NCBI RefSeq assembly: GCF_018613575.1
Contig: NZ_JAGGPX010000002.1
Location: 1 to 43,632, forward strand
Origin: Planococcus sp. ISL-110
GTDB lineage: Bacteria; Bacillota; Bacilli; Bacillales_A; Planococcaceae
Length of the DNA: 43,632 bases
Direction: 5' to 3'
Shown: positions 26,300 through 35,426 of the stretch, one piece after another
Layout of the letters: each line of letters begins with the position of its first letter
Position numbering within the stretch: the first letter of the stretch is position 1
The notes under the pieces: model-generated
What the model was told of the DNA's origin: nothing
What the model saw: only the letters and a program-made list of their open reading frames with translations
Databases searched by the model: none
Position numbers and translations under genes: made by a program

Positions 26300-27874
26300 T
26301 CATTTCTTAAGAATTTCCTGATGGCGCAACTCCACACGCCGGATTTTTCCGGACGCCGTTTTCGGCAATTCCGTAGGGAAATCGATGGCACGTGGGTATT
26401 TATATGGCGCGGTCAATTTTTTAACGTGATCCTGCAGGTTTTTCACCAATTCATCTGATGCAGGGTGGCCTTCTACCAAAACCACGAAGGCTTTGACAAT
26501 CGTGCCACGTATTTCGTCGGGCGCTCCGATGACTGCACATTCCTGGACAGCTGGATGTTTGACAAGGGCGTCTTCCACTTCGAACGGACCAATCGTGTAA
26601 CCGGAAGAAATGATGATGTCGTCTCCGCGGCCTTCAAACCAGAAATAGCCATCCTCATCCTTCGAAGCTTTATCACCCGTCACGTAATAGTCTCCGCGGA
26701 ACTGCATCTTGGTGCGCTCCGGATCTTTGAAGTATTCCTTGAACAAAGCCGGCGTCTCAATATGGACCGCAATGTCCCCAACTTCACCGGCAGCACACGG
26801 ACCGCCAAAATCATTGATGATTTCCACACGGTTGCCCGGTGTCGGTTTGCCCATGGAGCCGATGCGGGCTTCCATACCTTTCATGACACCGACAAGCAAG
26901 GTATTTTCCGTCTGGCCATAACCATCCCGAACTTCGAGATTGAAATTTTCCTGGAAGACATTGATCACTTCCGCATTGAGCGGCTCGCCGGCCGATACAG
27001 CGCTGTGCAGGACGGACAAGTCATATTTCGCTAAATCTTTTTGCTTCGCCATGATGCGGTATTCTGTTGGGGTACAGCACAGCACATTGATGTTGCGTGT
27101 TTCCAGCAGTTCCAGATACACAGCGGGATCGAATTTGCCATTGTAGACAAAGCCGGTCGCTCCACTGCCGAGCGTTGCCAGGAATGGGCTCCAAATCCAC
27201 TTCTGCCAGCCAGGACTCGCTGTTGCCCAGACCACATCCCCTTCCTTCGCTCCAAGCCAATGCTCAGCGGACGTGCGCAGATGTGCATATGCCCAGCCGT
27301 GGCTGTGTATGGCACCTTTTGGATTGCCGGTGGTTCCTGACGTATAGGAAAGGAATGCCATATCGTCTTTTTTTGTCGGTGCTGCTATGTATTCAGTGGA
27401 AGCGGATGCCATTTCATCCAATAAAGAAATCCAAGTCTGATCGGATTGGCCGATGACAAATTTGACGACATTGTCCATTTCCTTGACGCCTTTAAATTGG
27501 TCCATAAACGGTTCATAAGCGATTACCGCTTTGGCATCGCTGTGGTTCAGTCGATAAGCAATGTCTTTTGCGCGAAGCATTTCAGAGCTTGGAATAACGG
27601 CCAACCCTGCTTTCAAGGCGCCAATATAGGCAACATATGCCTCAATCAAACGCGGCACCATCACCAGCACCACATCGCCTTTTACAAGACCTGCTTTCTC
27701 AAAGCTATTGGCCGCCCGGTTTGCACGCTGCATCAACTCATCATAGGTAACCTGCTGCTTTTCACCTTTATCATTTTCCCAGAGAATCGCAAGCTTTCCG
27801 TCCCCTTTAGCGTATCGCTCAATTTCCTCCACCAGGTTATACGAATCCGGTGCTATTAATTCTTCTCGTTTCAC
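26300..27874 (-). CDS. mbcS: Acyl-CoA synthetase, MbcS/YtcI-like (ANL superfamily)
   Basis: AMP-forming carboxylate–CoA ligase of 524 residues. It has the P-loop FLSYTSGTTGNPKGA near residue 170, GYGQTE near 320, TGDKASKDEDGYFWFEGRGDD near 400, and the C-terminal catalytic lysine in LPKTASGKIRR. The length and the tryptophan-rich SPGWQKWIWSPF region resemble B. subtilis YtcI (methylbutanoyl-CoA synthetase), which activates branched-chain precursors of fatty acids; a general acetyl/propionyl-CoA synthetase is the alternative. The start is GTG at 27874 with GGAGG nine bases upstream. TATAAT at 27919–27924 (minus strand) is a likely −10. Confidence 0.88.
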   Translation of the reverse strand: MKREELIAPDSYNLVEEIERYAKGDGKLAILWENDKGEKQQVTYDELMQRANRAANSFEKAGLVKGDVVLVMVPRLIEAYVAYIGALKAGLAVIPSSEMLRAKDIAYRLNHSDAKAVIAYEPFMDQFKGVKEMDNVVKFVIGQSDQTWISLLDEMASASTEYIAAPTKKDDMAFLSYTSGTTGNPKGAIHSHGWAYAHLRTSAEHWLGAKEGDVVWATASPGWQKWIWSPFLATLGSGATGFVYNGKFDPAVYLELLETRNINVLCCTPTEYRIMAKQKDLAKYDLSVLHSAVSAGEPLNAEVINVFQENFNLEVRDGYGQTENTLLVGVMKGMEARIGSMGKPTPGNRVEIINDFGGPCAAGEVGDIAVHIETPALFKEYFKDPERTKMQFRGDYYVTGDKASKDEDGYFWFEGRGDDIIISSGYTIGPFEVEDALVKHPAVQECAVIGAPDEIRGTIVKAFVVLVEGHPASDELVKNLQDHVKKLTAPYKYPRAIDFPTELPKTASGKIRRVELRHQEILKK

Positions 27875-28144
27875 AATAGTTTCCTCCCTGCAGATGGTGT
27901 AATTATTATACTCCTATCATTATACAGCAAATTTTTAAGTATTCATATTATTTCCTATAGTCGGACTACTGTGCGTGGCAGAAAACAGGAGTGGTGGGTT
28001 CAAAAAGAAAAACCCATTGAGAAACCTCAGTCCCACTTGTAGAACAACTATCTTTTAATCATTTCTACCAAAGGCGCTCCGAAGCGGCTTACAGAAAGCA
28101 ACTATCACTACTATGCAAAACTCTTCCCTATATAAAACAGGAAA
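27875..28144. other. Intergenic region between thiI and the acyl-CoA synthetase gene
   Basis: Holds a probable −10 (TATAAT, minus strand, 27919–27924) and otherwise no gene or structured RNA that I recognise. A faint similarity of CCAAAGGCGCTCCGAAGC to intergenic sequence near 1910 is too weak to call. Confidence 0.5.
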
Positions 28145-28166
28145 GAGCCGCCTTGTTGGGCGGCTC
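28145..28166 (-). terminator. Hairpin after thiI
   Basis: GAGCCGCC and GGCGGCTC pair around a 6-base loop, just past the thiI stop. The downstream minus-strand tract is TTTCCTGTTTT, a modest T-run. Confidence 0.7.
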
Positions 28167-28171
28167 AATAA

Positions 28172-29374
28172 TTATAATAGATCTACAAACTGATCTACTT
28201 TGACACGTGGGAACTTGATGATTTCCCGCTCTGCCACAGCTTCTTCGATCAACTCATCGAACGAAACAAAGTTCTCATAATACTCTACTTTTTCAAGCTT
28301 TGGTTTAATTTTCGGATTTGCCGGCGTGAAGATTGTGCAGCAATCCTCGAACGGCCGGATGGAAATCTCATAGGTCCCGATCTGCTGTGCCGTATCGATG
28401 ATGGCCAACTTATCCGTCGCGATCAGCGGACGCAGCACCGGTGTATTCGTCACGGCGTTGATGGCCTGCAGGCTTTCCAAAGTTTGGCTCGCAACCTGCC
28501 CCAGGCTTTCGCCGGTGATAATGGCGCGGCAATTGGTTTCAGCCATCACAAGATCTGCGACGCGCATCATCATTCGGCGGGTAGAGGTCATGGTGATATT
28601 GTCCGGCACCTGCTTATGAACTTCCTGTTGCAGCTTGGTGAACGGAATAATGTGCAGATTGACGGATGAACCGAACTGCGACAGCTTTTCTGCCAAGTCA
28701 AATACTTTTTCCTTGGCACGGTCATTGGTGAACGGTGGACTGAAGAAATGGATCAATTCCAGACGGACGCCGCGTTTCAGCATATGGTAACCCGCAACTG
28801 GACTGTCCAAGCCACCAGACAGCATCAACAAAGCCTTTCCGCCAGCTCCTACAGGCAAGCCGCCAGCCCCTTGAATAACTTCTGCCATCATATAGACCGC
28901 TTCTTCCCGCACTTCCACTTTCAAGTCGATTTCCGGATCTTTCATCTGAACCTTCAAACTCGGAAAAATTCTCAATACATGAGAGCTCAGTTCTTTCATG
29001 ATTTCCGGCTTTTCATGCGGAAACTCTTTGAAGGGCCGTTTGACAGACACCTTAAAGCTTTTGTCGGTATCCTGGATTTTGGCGATCACTGATTCCGCTG
29101 TTTTTTTCATTGCTTCAAGGTCCAACTCACATGCAGTCACCGGGCTGAATGATTGGATGCCGAACACATGCGGCAAACGCTCAATCACTTGTGCCAGTTC
29201 CTGTTCGCTGTCTGATGTGATAAACATCCGATCGCGTTCCGCTTTGATTTGGATATGTTCCAAATCGGAAAAGGTTTGTCTGACATTGTCTCGCAGCCGT
29301 CCGATAAACGAACTCCGGTTTTTACCTTTTGTTGATAACTCGCCGTAACGCACGAGGATTTGATTGGTTTTCAT
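28172..29374 (-). CDS. thiI: tRNA 4-thiouridine synthase ThiI
   Basis: Uses ATP and persulfide sulfur to make 4-thiouridine at position 8 of tRNA. The 400-residue product has an N-terminal ferredoxin-like/THUMP region (residues 1–165, YGELSTKGKNRSSF) and a PP-loop domain with LMLSGGLDSPVAGY at about 183. There is no C-terminal rhodanese domain, as in B. subtilis ThiI, so sulfur must come directly from its partner desulfurase. That partner is encoded 6 bp upstream in the same operon. ATG at 29374 has AAGGAG 11 bases upstream. Confidence 0.97.
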   Translation of the reverse strand: MKTNQILVRYGELSTKGKNRSSFIGRLRDNVRQTFSDLEHIQIKAERDRMFITSDSEQELAQVIERLPHVFGIQSFSPVTACELDLEAMKKTAESVIAKIQDTDKSFKVSVKRPFKEFPHEKPEIMKELSSHVLRIFPSLKVQMKDPEIDLKVEVREEAVYMMAEVIQGAGGLPVGAGGKALLMLSGGLDSPVAGYHMLKRGVRLELIHFFSPPFTNDRAKEKVFDLAEKLSQFGSSVNLHIIPFTKLQQEVHKQVPDNITMTSTRRMMMRVADLVMAETNCRAIITGESLGQVASQTLESLQAINAVTNTPVLRPLIATDKLAIIDTAQQIGTYEISIRPFEDCCTIFTPANPKIKPKLEKVEYYENFVSFDELIEEAVAEREIIKFPRVKVDQFVDLL

Positions 29375-29380
29375 AGTAGG

Positions 29381-30484
29381 TTAAACTCCTTTTATGGTGC
29401 GGTAGACCCGCTGAAATGCGCTTTGCAGTGCGATAATATCCTGTTCTTCGGTAAATGCCCCAAAACTGATTCGCATGACGCCATCCTTGAATTCACGCGG
29501 CAGGCCGATCGCTCCGATAACGTGGCTCGTGTCGCCGTTTTTTGATGAACAGGCGCTGGAAGTGGAGACGATGACCGACTCTTTTTGCAGGCCTGATACG
29601 AGAATCTCTCCTTTTACTCCTTTAACCGCCACCGCTAAAATATGTGGTGCCGCATCTTTAGGACTGACGACTTTTACGCCATTGAACTCCGAAAAGAATC
29701 CACGCAGCCTTTGGTTCCATGTCAGATGCAACGGGTTCGGTTGCGCTAATCTCAGTGCTTTCGCTAAAGCGACTGCATTCGCTACGGAAACGGTACCGCT
29801 CCGGATTCCCGATTCCTGGCCACCTCCATATTGAATGGCCTGCAACTGGACTCCTGAATACGCCAATAGCCCACTACCTTTCAAACCATGGATTTTATGC
29901 CCCGATATGGACAACAAATCTGGCATGGCCGCTGGGTCGAAGACCAGCTTGCCGATGCTTTGGACTGCATCTACATGAAAGAAGATGCGCCGCTCCTTCA
30001 GGAGAACCGCAATTTCCGCAATGGGATGGACGGTACCAATTTCATTATTGATGTGCATGAGCGACACCAGAATCGTATCGCTTTGAAGGGCATTCTTCAA
30101 CTCATCAACATCAATCGCTCCTGATCGGCTGACAGGAAGACGTGTCACGCTAAAGCCTTCCTGCTCCAATGCAGCAAGGCTGTTCAAGACGGAGGGATGT
30201 TCTGTTTGGGCCGTTACGATATGCTTGCCTCGGTGCTGATAGCTTCGTGCTGTGCCGATCAAAGCCAGGTTGTTTGCTTCTGTTCCACCGGAAGTGAAAA
30301 CGATCTCTTCCATGTACAATCGTTCTTTCAGCTGGTTGCGTGCGGTTTCCAGCAAATCCTCTGCCTGGTTGCCGAGTACATGGAGCGACGATGGATTAGC
30401 ATAAAATCGTTCATTGGCTGCCACAAAGGCATCGAGCACTTCTTTTCTCGGCCGGGTTGTCGCGCTGTTGTCCAGATAAATCAT
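29381..30484 (-). CDS. nifZ: Cysteine desulfurase, NifZ-type partner of ThiI
   Basis: PLP enzyme taking sulfur from cysteine for ThiI. The 367-residue protein begins YLDNSATTRP, has the PLP lysine in SISGHKIHGLKGSG at about 200, and the loop with the persulfide cysteine in STSSACSSKNG near 320. Position directly ahead of thiI mirrors B. subtilis nifZ-thiI. ATG at 30484 has GGAGG upstream. Only 61 bp separate it from ezrA, and that gap is largely a terminator, so its promoter is probably inside ezrA, or it relies on read-through. Confidence 0.93.
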   Translation of the reverse strand: MIYLDNSATTRPRKEVLDAFVAANERFYANPSSLHVLGNQAEDLLETARNQLKERLYMEEIVFTSGGTEANNLALIGTARSYQHRGKHIVTAQTEHPSVLNSLAALEQEGFSVTRLPVSRSGAIDVDELKNALQSDTILVSLMHINNEIGTVHPIAEIAVLLKERRIFFHVDAVQSIGKLVFDPAAMPDLLSISGHKIHGLKGSGLLAYSGVQLQAIQYGGGQESGIRSGTVSVANAVALAKALRLAQPNPLHLTWNQRLRGFFSEFNGVKVVSPKDAAPHILAVAVKGVKGEILVSGLQKESVIVSTSSACSSKNGDTSHVIGAIGLPREFKDGVMRISFGAFTEEQDIIALQSAFQRVYRTIKGV

Positions 30485-30502
30485 TTTTCCACCTCCGAAA
30501 AG

Positions 30503-30532
30503 AAAACCACCAGCTCGTTCGCTGGTGGTTTT
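30503..30532 (-). terminator. Terminator between ezrA and nifZ
   Basis: AAAACCACCAGC pairs with GCTGGTGGTTTT; on the minus strand it is followed by CTTTTC. It lies just upstream of the nifZ ribosome binding site. Confidence 0.8.
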
Positions 30533-30545
30533 ACATTTTGTTTTT

Positions 30546-32249
30546 TTAAATGCGCCAAGCGTCTTCTTTGACCAGCACTTCGATGCGCTTCATCGAACCA
30601 GGTTCAAAGTTTTCGACTGCAGTTGCTGCTTCTTCCAATGCTTTTGTATACCGAAGCTGACGGAATGATTCTTCCGCTTCTCCCAGCTTGGCATCCAATT
30701 GAAGATTGGATTTGCGGTAACGGTTGCCGTATTGAATGATGCGTTCAATTAACAACACGTTTTCAACTGTTTCAATCGCTTTTGCATGGACCTCATCAAT
30801 GCTTTTTTCAGCTTGCTCCAAATAATTATGGACCAGCTTAATATTTAATGGCACTTCACGCAAAGTCTGCATGGTAACAAAAAGATGTTCTTCTGCTTCT
30901 TCAAGGCGCACATCCATATCTTCCGGAATGCCGGGAATATTGGCTTTATGCAGAATGCGATCTGTTTCCTGCAATTTGCGTTTCAATTGCTCCACTTTGG
31001 CACGCGCATTATTTTCTTCAATGCGAAGGCCCTTCAGTGCAGTCATGAAATCAATTTGTGTTGAATCGACAATCGACAGATCTTCACGAATGTGAAGCAA
31101 TTCCTCTTGAAGACTTGAATACGCTGATTGATCTTCTTCCAGACGTGAGCGAAGCAGATCGTAGCGTTTCGCTAATTGCTCCATCTTATCCATACAGGAC
31201 TTCGGAATAGCCGCTTCGCTTTCGCTGATTTTATAGCTGTGCTGAACGTATCTGCATTCTTCTGCCATTTCCGTTGTATCCCGTGCCACAACTTCCAAAT
31301 GGCGCTCTGTATCCACACGGAATTCATCCACGTAATGCTTCGCTTCCACTTCTTTTTCCAGAAGCTCATAAAACGAATCAATCTGGTCTTTGATTTTTTC
31401 AACTGCAACTTTCGTTTGTTCGATCTCAAGTTGTGCGATGTTCGTTTTCAGCACTTCCAGCTCTTCTTCCATCTCATCCAGCTGAAGTGTCAACTCCAAA
31501 TGCCCAAGGTAATAAGACTGCTCTTCCATTTCGTTCTTGCCTTGTCGAAGTTCAGCAATATAAGAAGGGATTTTTGTCTGGACATCAGCCAATAATGGCG
31601 GAATGTCATCAACCAATAGAAATGCTTCTTCGCCTTCAGCTGATAAGCTGATGACAATTTCACGGGCTTTTAAGTAATTGCCTTCATTGGTCAATTTCTC
31701 GTATTCATCAAACATCGGAATGAAGGATTCAAGTTTTTTCTCGAGTGGTTCGGCTGCAGCGCCATAAGAATGTTGGTGAGCCAGCAGGTTTTTGCGAGCA
31801 CGGCGGTATTTTTCCTGGATCAGATCAATTTCACTGCGATTTTTCTCTTCGCTGCCGATCAATTCTTCCAGTTCAACCAGGATGGTGTTCATCTGTTGAT
31901 CCACACTATCGATTTTCACTTCGGTTTCCTGTTCAAGCTTTGTCGCTTTGCTGAATCTGAAACGGTTGATTGCTTCTTCAGCATCGTATAAGGAAGCATC
32001 GATTTTTGGAATATGCACATCCATGATTTCAGTCCACACGTTGCGCCAGCGTTCGAACATTTCCTCCGTCTGGCCGTTCATGTTCAATTGTTTCACTTTT
32101 GTCAGTTCTTCAAGTATCGGTTTATTTTGTATTTGCAGTTTTAATTGTTCTAAGCGCTCAATTTCAGCCAAATGTTTTTTGCGAAACATAAAGCCTAAGA
32201 TCATTATCGCTAATAGAATGATGACCGCAATGATGATATACTCCATCAT
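30546..32249 (-). CDS. ezrA: Septation ring formation regulator EzrA
   Basis: Membrane-anchored cell-division protein that limits FtsZ ring assembly and recruits division proteins. One N-terminal membrane helix (residues 2–22, EYIIIAVIILLAIMILGFMF) is followed by a basic stop and about 540 residues of coiled-coil, spectrin-like helices. The C-terminal QNR-like patch is seen as IIQYGNRYRKSNLQ near 510, followed by LRYTKALEEAATAVE. Length (567) is close to the B. subtilis 562. ATG at 32249 is followed by a second ATG; AGGGGG lies 11 bases upstream. Transcribed away from hisJ. Confidence 0.96.
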   Translation of the reverse strand: MMEYIIIAVIILLAIMILGFMFRKKHLAEIERLEQLKLQIQNKPILEELTKVKQLNMNGQTEEMFERWRNVWTEIMDVHIPKIDASLYDAEEAINRFRFSKATKLEQETEVKIDSVDQQMNTILVELEELIGSEEKNRSEIDLIQEKYRRARKNLLAHQHSYGAAAEPLEKKLESFIPMFDEYEKLTNEGNYLKAREIVISLSAEGEEAFLLVDDIPPLLADVQTKIPSYIAELRQGKNEMEEQSYYLGHLELTLQLDEMEEELEVLKTNIAQLEIEQTKVAVEKIKDQIDSFYELLEKEVEAKHYVDEFRVDTERHLEVVARDTTEMAEECRYVQHSYKISESEAAIPKSCMDKMEQLAKRYDLLRSRLEEDQSAYSSLQEELLHIREDLSIVDSTQIDFMTALKGLRIEENNARAKVEQLKRKLQETDRILHKANIPGIPEDMDVRLEEAEEHLFVTMQTLREVPLNIKLVHNYLEQAEKSIDEVHAKAIETVENVLLIERIIQYGNRYRKSNLQLDAKLGEAEESFRQLRYTKALEEAATAVENFEPGSMKRIEVLVKEDAWRI

Positions 32250-32343
32250 AAGTCACATAGCCCCCTGTTCCAAAATCACATTACCAGTTATACGTAAATG
32301 TATTCATGATTCTTTTATTTTAACATGTATTCTAATCTTATGT

Positions 32344-32373
32344 TTGCCAAATTAGAAGAAAAGCGATTATATT
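32344..32373 (+). promoter_or_regulatory. Sigma-A promoter of hisJ
   Basis: TTGCCA, an 18-base spacer and TATATT, 30 bp before the hisJ start codon. Confidence 0.6.
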
Positions 32374-32403
32374 TTTTAATAGACAGAAAAGAGGATGGCT
32401 TAT

Positions 32404-33204
32404 ATGAAACGAGATGGTCATATTCATACGCATTTTTGTCCTCACGGGACAAAAGACTCAACAGAATTTTATATTGAAAAAGCAATCAAGTCCGGGTTTA
32501 CGGATATTTCTTTTACTGAACACGCTCCCCTTCCGCATAATTTCACGGACCCCACACCCATGAAAGACAGCAGCATCAGGATGGACCAGCTGTCTCCTTA
32601 TATGCAGGAAATTAACCGGTTAAAAGCTGTGTATCAAAAGGATATCCGTATTCGGGTCGGATTGGAAGTCGACTTTATTGCAGGATATGAAAAAGAAACA
32701 AAATCTTTTCTAGATGAAATCGGTCCTGCTCTCGACGATGCCATTTTGTCAGTCCATTTTCTCCAAGTCGGCAACCAGTATTACTGTGCCGATTACAGTA
32801 AGGAAGTATTTGCGGAACTGGCTGCTGCAAGCGGTTCTGTCGAAGCCGCCTATCAGCTTTATTATGATACGGTGGAAGCTTCCATTCAGGCAGACCTGGG
32901 GCGATTCAAACCAAAGCGAATTGGCCATCCGACTTTGATCCACAAATTCCAGTTGACACACGGAGAAAAAATCGACGACAGCGCACAGATTCGGCACGTT
33001 CTGGATTTAATGGAGAAAAACGGCTGCGAACTTGATGTCAACGGAGCAGGTTTCTCGAAGCCCGACTGCCTGGAAGCCTATCCACCGGCGCCTTTTATCG
33101 AATATGCGAAATCGCTAGGCATTCCACTCATCTTCGGCTCGGACGCCCATAATGTCAATGGCTTGCATAAGCATTACGAGAAAATTTATACTTATCTGAG
33201 TTGA
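32404..33204 (+). CDS. hisJ: Histidinol-phosphatase, PHP family
   Basis: Dephosphorylates L-histidinol phosphate in histidine synthesis. The 266-residue protein has the PHP metal motifs DGHIHTHFCPHG (start), FTEHAPLP at about 40, LEVDFI at about 83, SVHFL at about 117, and FGSDAHN near the C-terminus. ATG at 32404 (MKRDGHIH) is preferred over one three codons earlier because AAGAGG is spaced nine bases from it. The gene is alone, away from other his genes, next to ezrA as in B. subtilis (ytvP). Confidence 0.93.
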   Translation: MKRDGHIHTHFCPHGTKDSTEFYIEKAIKSGFTDISFTEHAPLPHNFTDPTPMKDSSIRMDQLSPYMQEINRLKAVYQKDIRIRVGLEVDFIAGYEKETKSFLDEIGPALDDAILSVHFLQVGNQYYCADYSKEVFAELAAASGSVEAAYQLYYDTVEASIQADLGRFKPKRIGHPTLIHKFQLTHGEKIDDSAQIRHVLDLMEKNGCELDVNGAGFSKPDCLEAYPPAPFIEYAKSLGIPLIFGSDAHNVNGLHKHYEKIYTYLS

Positions 33205-33336
33205 ACCGATTATTTTAAGGAATTAGATTTTTGCGTTTCCGTTACACCCACCACCTATGAATCTCTTTTTTAAAAGAGCAGGTGTCTTTTGAATACAGGA
33301 TCAGATCAAACTCAAAACGAAATGAGGGAATTATTC

Positions 33337-33816
33337 ATGTTTACACAAACGGATTACAGCGGCAGCAGTTTAGAACAATACACTTTGCTTTCAAAGCAAT
33401 TGGATGCTTTATTGGAAGGTGAAAACAATAGTATCGCTAATCTGAGCAACGCTTCAGCTTTGCTCAACCAGTTTCTTGAACGTACCAACTGGGTCGGATT
33501 TTATTTGATGGAGAATGGCGAGCTTGTACTGGGTCCTTTTCAGGGTCTTCCGGCTTGCGTCCGGATTCCGGTTGGCAAAGGCGTATGCGGGACAGCCGTT
33601 TCCGATAAAAGAACTATGCTGGTAGAAGACGTCCAGGCATTTCCTGGCCATATCGCCTGTGATGCAGCATCCCGTTCTGAAATTGTCATTCCGCTTATGA
33701 AAGAAGACCAGGTGATCGGTGTTCTCGATATCGACAGCCCGGAACTAAACCGTTTCACAAAAGAAGACCAGCAAGGTCTCCAACTTTTCACTGACGTTTT
33801 AATGAAGCATTTATAA
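33337..33816 (+). CDS. msrC: GAF-domain free methionine-(R)-sulfoxide reductase (YtsP-like)
   Basis: Reduces free Met-R-sulfoxide. The 159-residue single GAF domain keeps the three family cysteines, in LPACVRIPVGKGVCG and HIACDAAS, with SEIVIPL and IGVLDIDSP downstream. ATG at 33337 is preceded by GAGGGA; the frame is open 16 codons further upstream without a site. Lies 132 bp after hisJ and may share its transcript. A strong terminator follows. Confidence 0.93.
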   Translation: MFTQTDYSGSSLEQYTLLSKQLDALLEGENNSIANLSNASALLNQFLERTNWVGFYLMENGELVLGPFQGLPACVRIPVGKGVCGTAVSDKRTMLVEDVQAFPGHIACDAASRSEIVIPLMKEDQVIGVLDIDSPELNRFTKEDQQGLQLFTDVLMKHL

Positions 33817-33822
33817 AATAGG

Positions 33823-33862
33823 AAGACCCGGAACTCGAATTTCGAGTTCCGGGTCTTTTTTT
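33823..33862. terminator. Terminator after msrC, shared with the converging megL-like gene
   Basis: AAGACCCGGAACTCG pairs with CGAGTTCCGGGTCTT, followed by TTTTT on the plus strand. The upstream flank is A-poor, so termination is stronger for msrC. Confidence 0.92.
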
Positions 33863-33888
33863 ATAGGCAATCGTTCAGCTTTCTCCTA

Positions 33889-35097
33889 TCATATTTTCTG
33901 AAGTTTCGGTTTCACATGGTTGAATGCTTTGTTTAAATCATCGATCAAGTCGTCCACATGCTCCAAACCGACCGACAGCCGAAGTAAAGAGTCGCTGATG
34001 CCCATCGCATTCCGGCTTTCGTCGGGCACAACCGCGTGGGTCATCGTTGCCGGATGCTGAATCAATGTTTCTGCATCGCCCAGGCTGACCGCGATTTTGA
34101 TGAGCGACAAAGCATTCAAAAAGGCTTGGGCTTCTTTTTTTCCTCCATCGATTTCAAAAGAAATCAATCCGCCCCCTTGCCGCATCTGCCGCTTGGCGAT
34201 TCTTACCTGTGGATGTTCATCATCGTAAGGATAGTAAATCTTCTTAACCAGCTCCTGCTGTTTCAGGAAATTGAGCACGGCTTTAGCATTGGCGACATGA
34301 CGGTCCATCCGCACATGCAGGGTTTTCAGCCCTCTCAACAACAACCATGCATCAAAAGGCGACATGATTCCGCCAACATCTTTTTGCACCGTCATCCGGA
34401 TATGCTGCATTTCATCTGCGTCATGCCCCACCAAAACCCCACCGACCACATCCCCATGGCCATTCAGGTATTTGGTCGCACTGTGCAAAACAAAATCCGC
34501 TCCCATCCGCAATGGATTTTGCAGATAAGGCGAACAGAAGGTATTGTCCACGACCACTCGAATATTGTGCTTTTTCGCTACCGCCATGACCGCTTCCAGA
34601 TCAACAAGCTCCATCGTCGGATTGATCGGCGTTTCCACATAGATGCAAACCGTTTCCGGCCTGATCGCCTTCTCTACTTCCTGTTCGGTTGTCATGGAAA
34701 CAAGATCATGCGTAATTCCGTACTTTTCTTCCATGATTTCAAGCAACCCGAAGGTGCAGCCATAAATCCCCCTCGAACAAAGTACATGATCACCCGCTTT
34801 GGTCAAATAAATCAAAATGGCGCTAACCGCAGCCATTCCTGAACCGAAAGCGAGTGCACCCTGGCCTCCTTCGATTTCCGTCATCCGTTCCTCCAGCACA
34901 CGGACCGTGGGATTGCCGAGACGCGAATAGATATTGCCTTCACAGTTTCCCGCAAACCGGTCTTCCCCCTGCTCCGCGTTGGCAAACGAATAAGTCGAGG
35001 TCTGATAAAGCGGCGTAACTAGACTATCGTGATGATTTGTGCTGTCGTAGCCTTTGTGAATGACCGCTGTTTCAATATTCATTTCTTTTCCTTTCAT
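33889..35097 (-). CDS. megL: Methionine gamma-lyase-like trans-sulfuration enzyme
   Basis: PLP enzyme of the Cys/Met metabolism family, 402 residues. It has YQTSTYSF and YSRLGNPTV near the N-terminus, the MGL-type active-site block SRGIYGCTFGLL (Tyr and Cys, about 120), VDNTFCSPYLQNP, and the PLP lysine in HSATKYLNGHGDVVGG at about 215. The YGCTF cysteine favours methionine gamma-lyase (methanethiol, ammonia and 2-oxobutyrate from Met) over cystathionine gamma-lyase or synthase, though those cannot be excluded. ATG at 35097 follows AGGGGTGG; ATG six codons in (MNIETAV) after AAAGGAAAAG is an alternative. A CcpA-type cre lies 23 bp upstream. Confidence 0.85.
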   Translation of the reverse strand: MKGKEMNIETAVIHKGYDSTNHHDSLVTPLYQTSTYSFANAEQGEDRFAGNCEGNIYSRLGNPTVRVLEERMTEIEGGQGALAFGSGMAAVSAILIYLTKAGDHVLCSRGIYGCTFGLLEIMEEKYGITHDLVSMTTEQEVEKAIRPETVCIYVETPINPTMELVDLEAVMAVAKKHNIRVVVDNTFCSPYLQNPLRMGADFVLHSATKYLNGHGDVVGGVLVGHDADEMQHIRMTVQKDVGGIMSPFDAWLLLRGLKTLHVRMDRHVANAKAVLNFLKQQELVKKIYYPYDDEHPQVRIAKRQMRQGGGLISFEIDGGKKEAQAFLNALSLIKIAVSLGDAETLIQHPATMTHAVVPDESRNAMGISDSLLRLSVGLEHVDDLIDDLNKAFNHVKPKLQKI

Positions 35098-35119
35098 AAA
35101 ACCACCCCTTAACCAAAAT

Positions 35120-35134
35120 AGAAAGCGCTTACAT
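35120..35134 (-). promoter_or_regulatory. Catabolite-responsive element (cre) upstream of megL
   Basis: The minus strand reads ATGTAAGCGCTTTCT, fitting WTGNAANCGNWNNCW at every fixed base. It lies just downstream of a likely −10 (TAAAAT, 35149–35154), where CcpA binding would block transcription. Confidence 0.7.
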
Positions 35135-35211
35135 AACACCTTGATTTCATTTTACCTTGAACTGTGTAAAAAAGAAAGCCGTCACTTTCTGCCAGCATCT
35201 GCGGATCTTTG

Positions 35212-35241
35212 TTGACTTAAGGTTCCAAAATCAGTTATACT
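35212..35241 (+). promoter_or_regulatory. Sigma-A promoter of rpsD
   Basis: TTGACT, an 18-base spacer and TATACT (17 if read as TTATAC). Strong pair, about 185 bp upstream of the rpsD start. Confidence 0.8.
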
Positions 35242-35247
35242 ATGCTT

Positions 35248-35426
35248 TGTGTAAAATAATCGCAGCAGTTGTATGTGCGTGTTCGTCCATTTTATTCCTC
35301 ATAGCAGGTGTATCGTGTAACTCTTTGGCTGCTGAGCGAAGGTACAAGAATATAAAATGGCTTGCAGCATGAATGCATCTGGTTTTTATTTTACTCTAAA
35401 AACCAAAAACAGAGGAGGAGACTTAT
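35248..35426 (+). promoter_or_regulatory. Structured rpsD leader, probable S4 autoregulation site
   Basis: About 180 nt of untranslated leader. GCAGCAG (35263) can pair with CTGCTG (35330), and CCATTTTAT (35288) with ATAAAATGG (35353). The crossing arrangement could give a pseudoknot. In B. subtilis rpsD is repressed by S4 binding to a leader of similar length; equivalence here is inferred from size and pairing, not sequence identity. Confidence 0.6.

Noticed and set aside
26076..26303. A 76-residue N-terminal extension of RarD
   Set aside because: It would cover the rarD promoter and the acyl-CoA synthetase terminator, and family homology begins at 26075.
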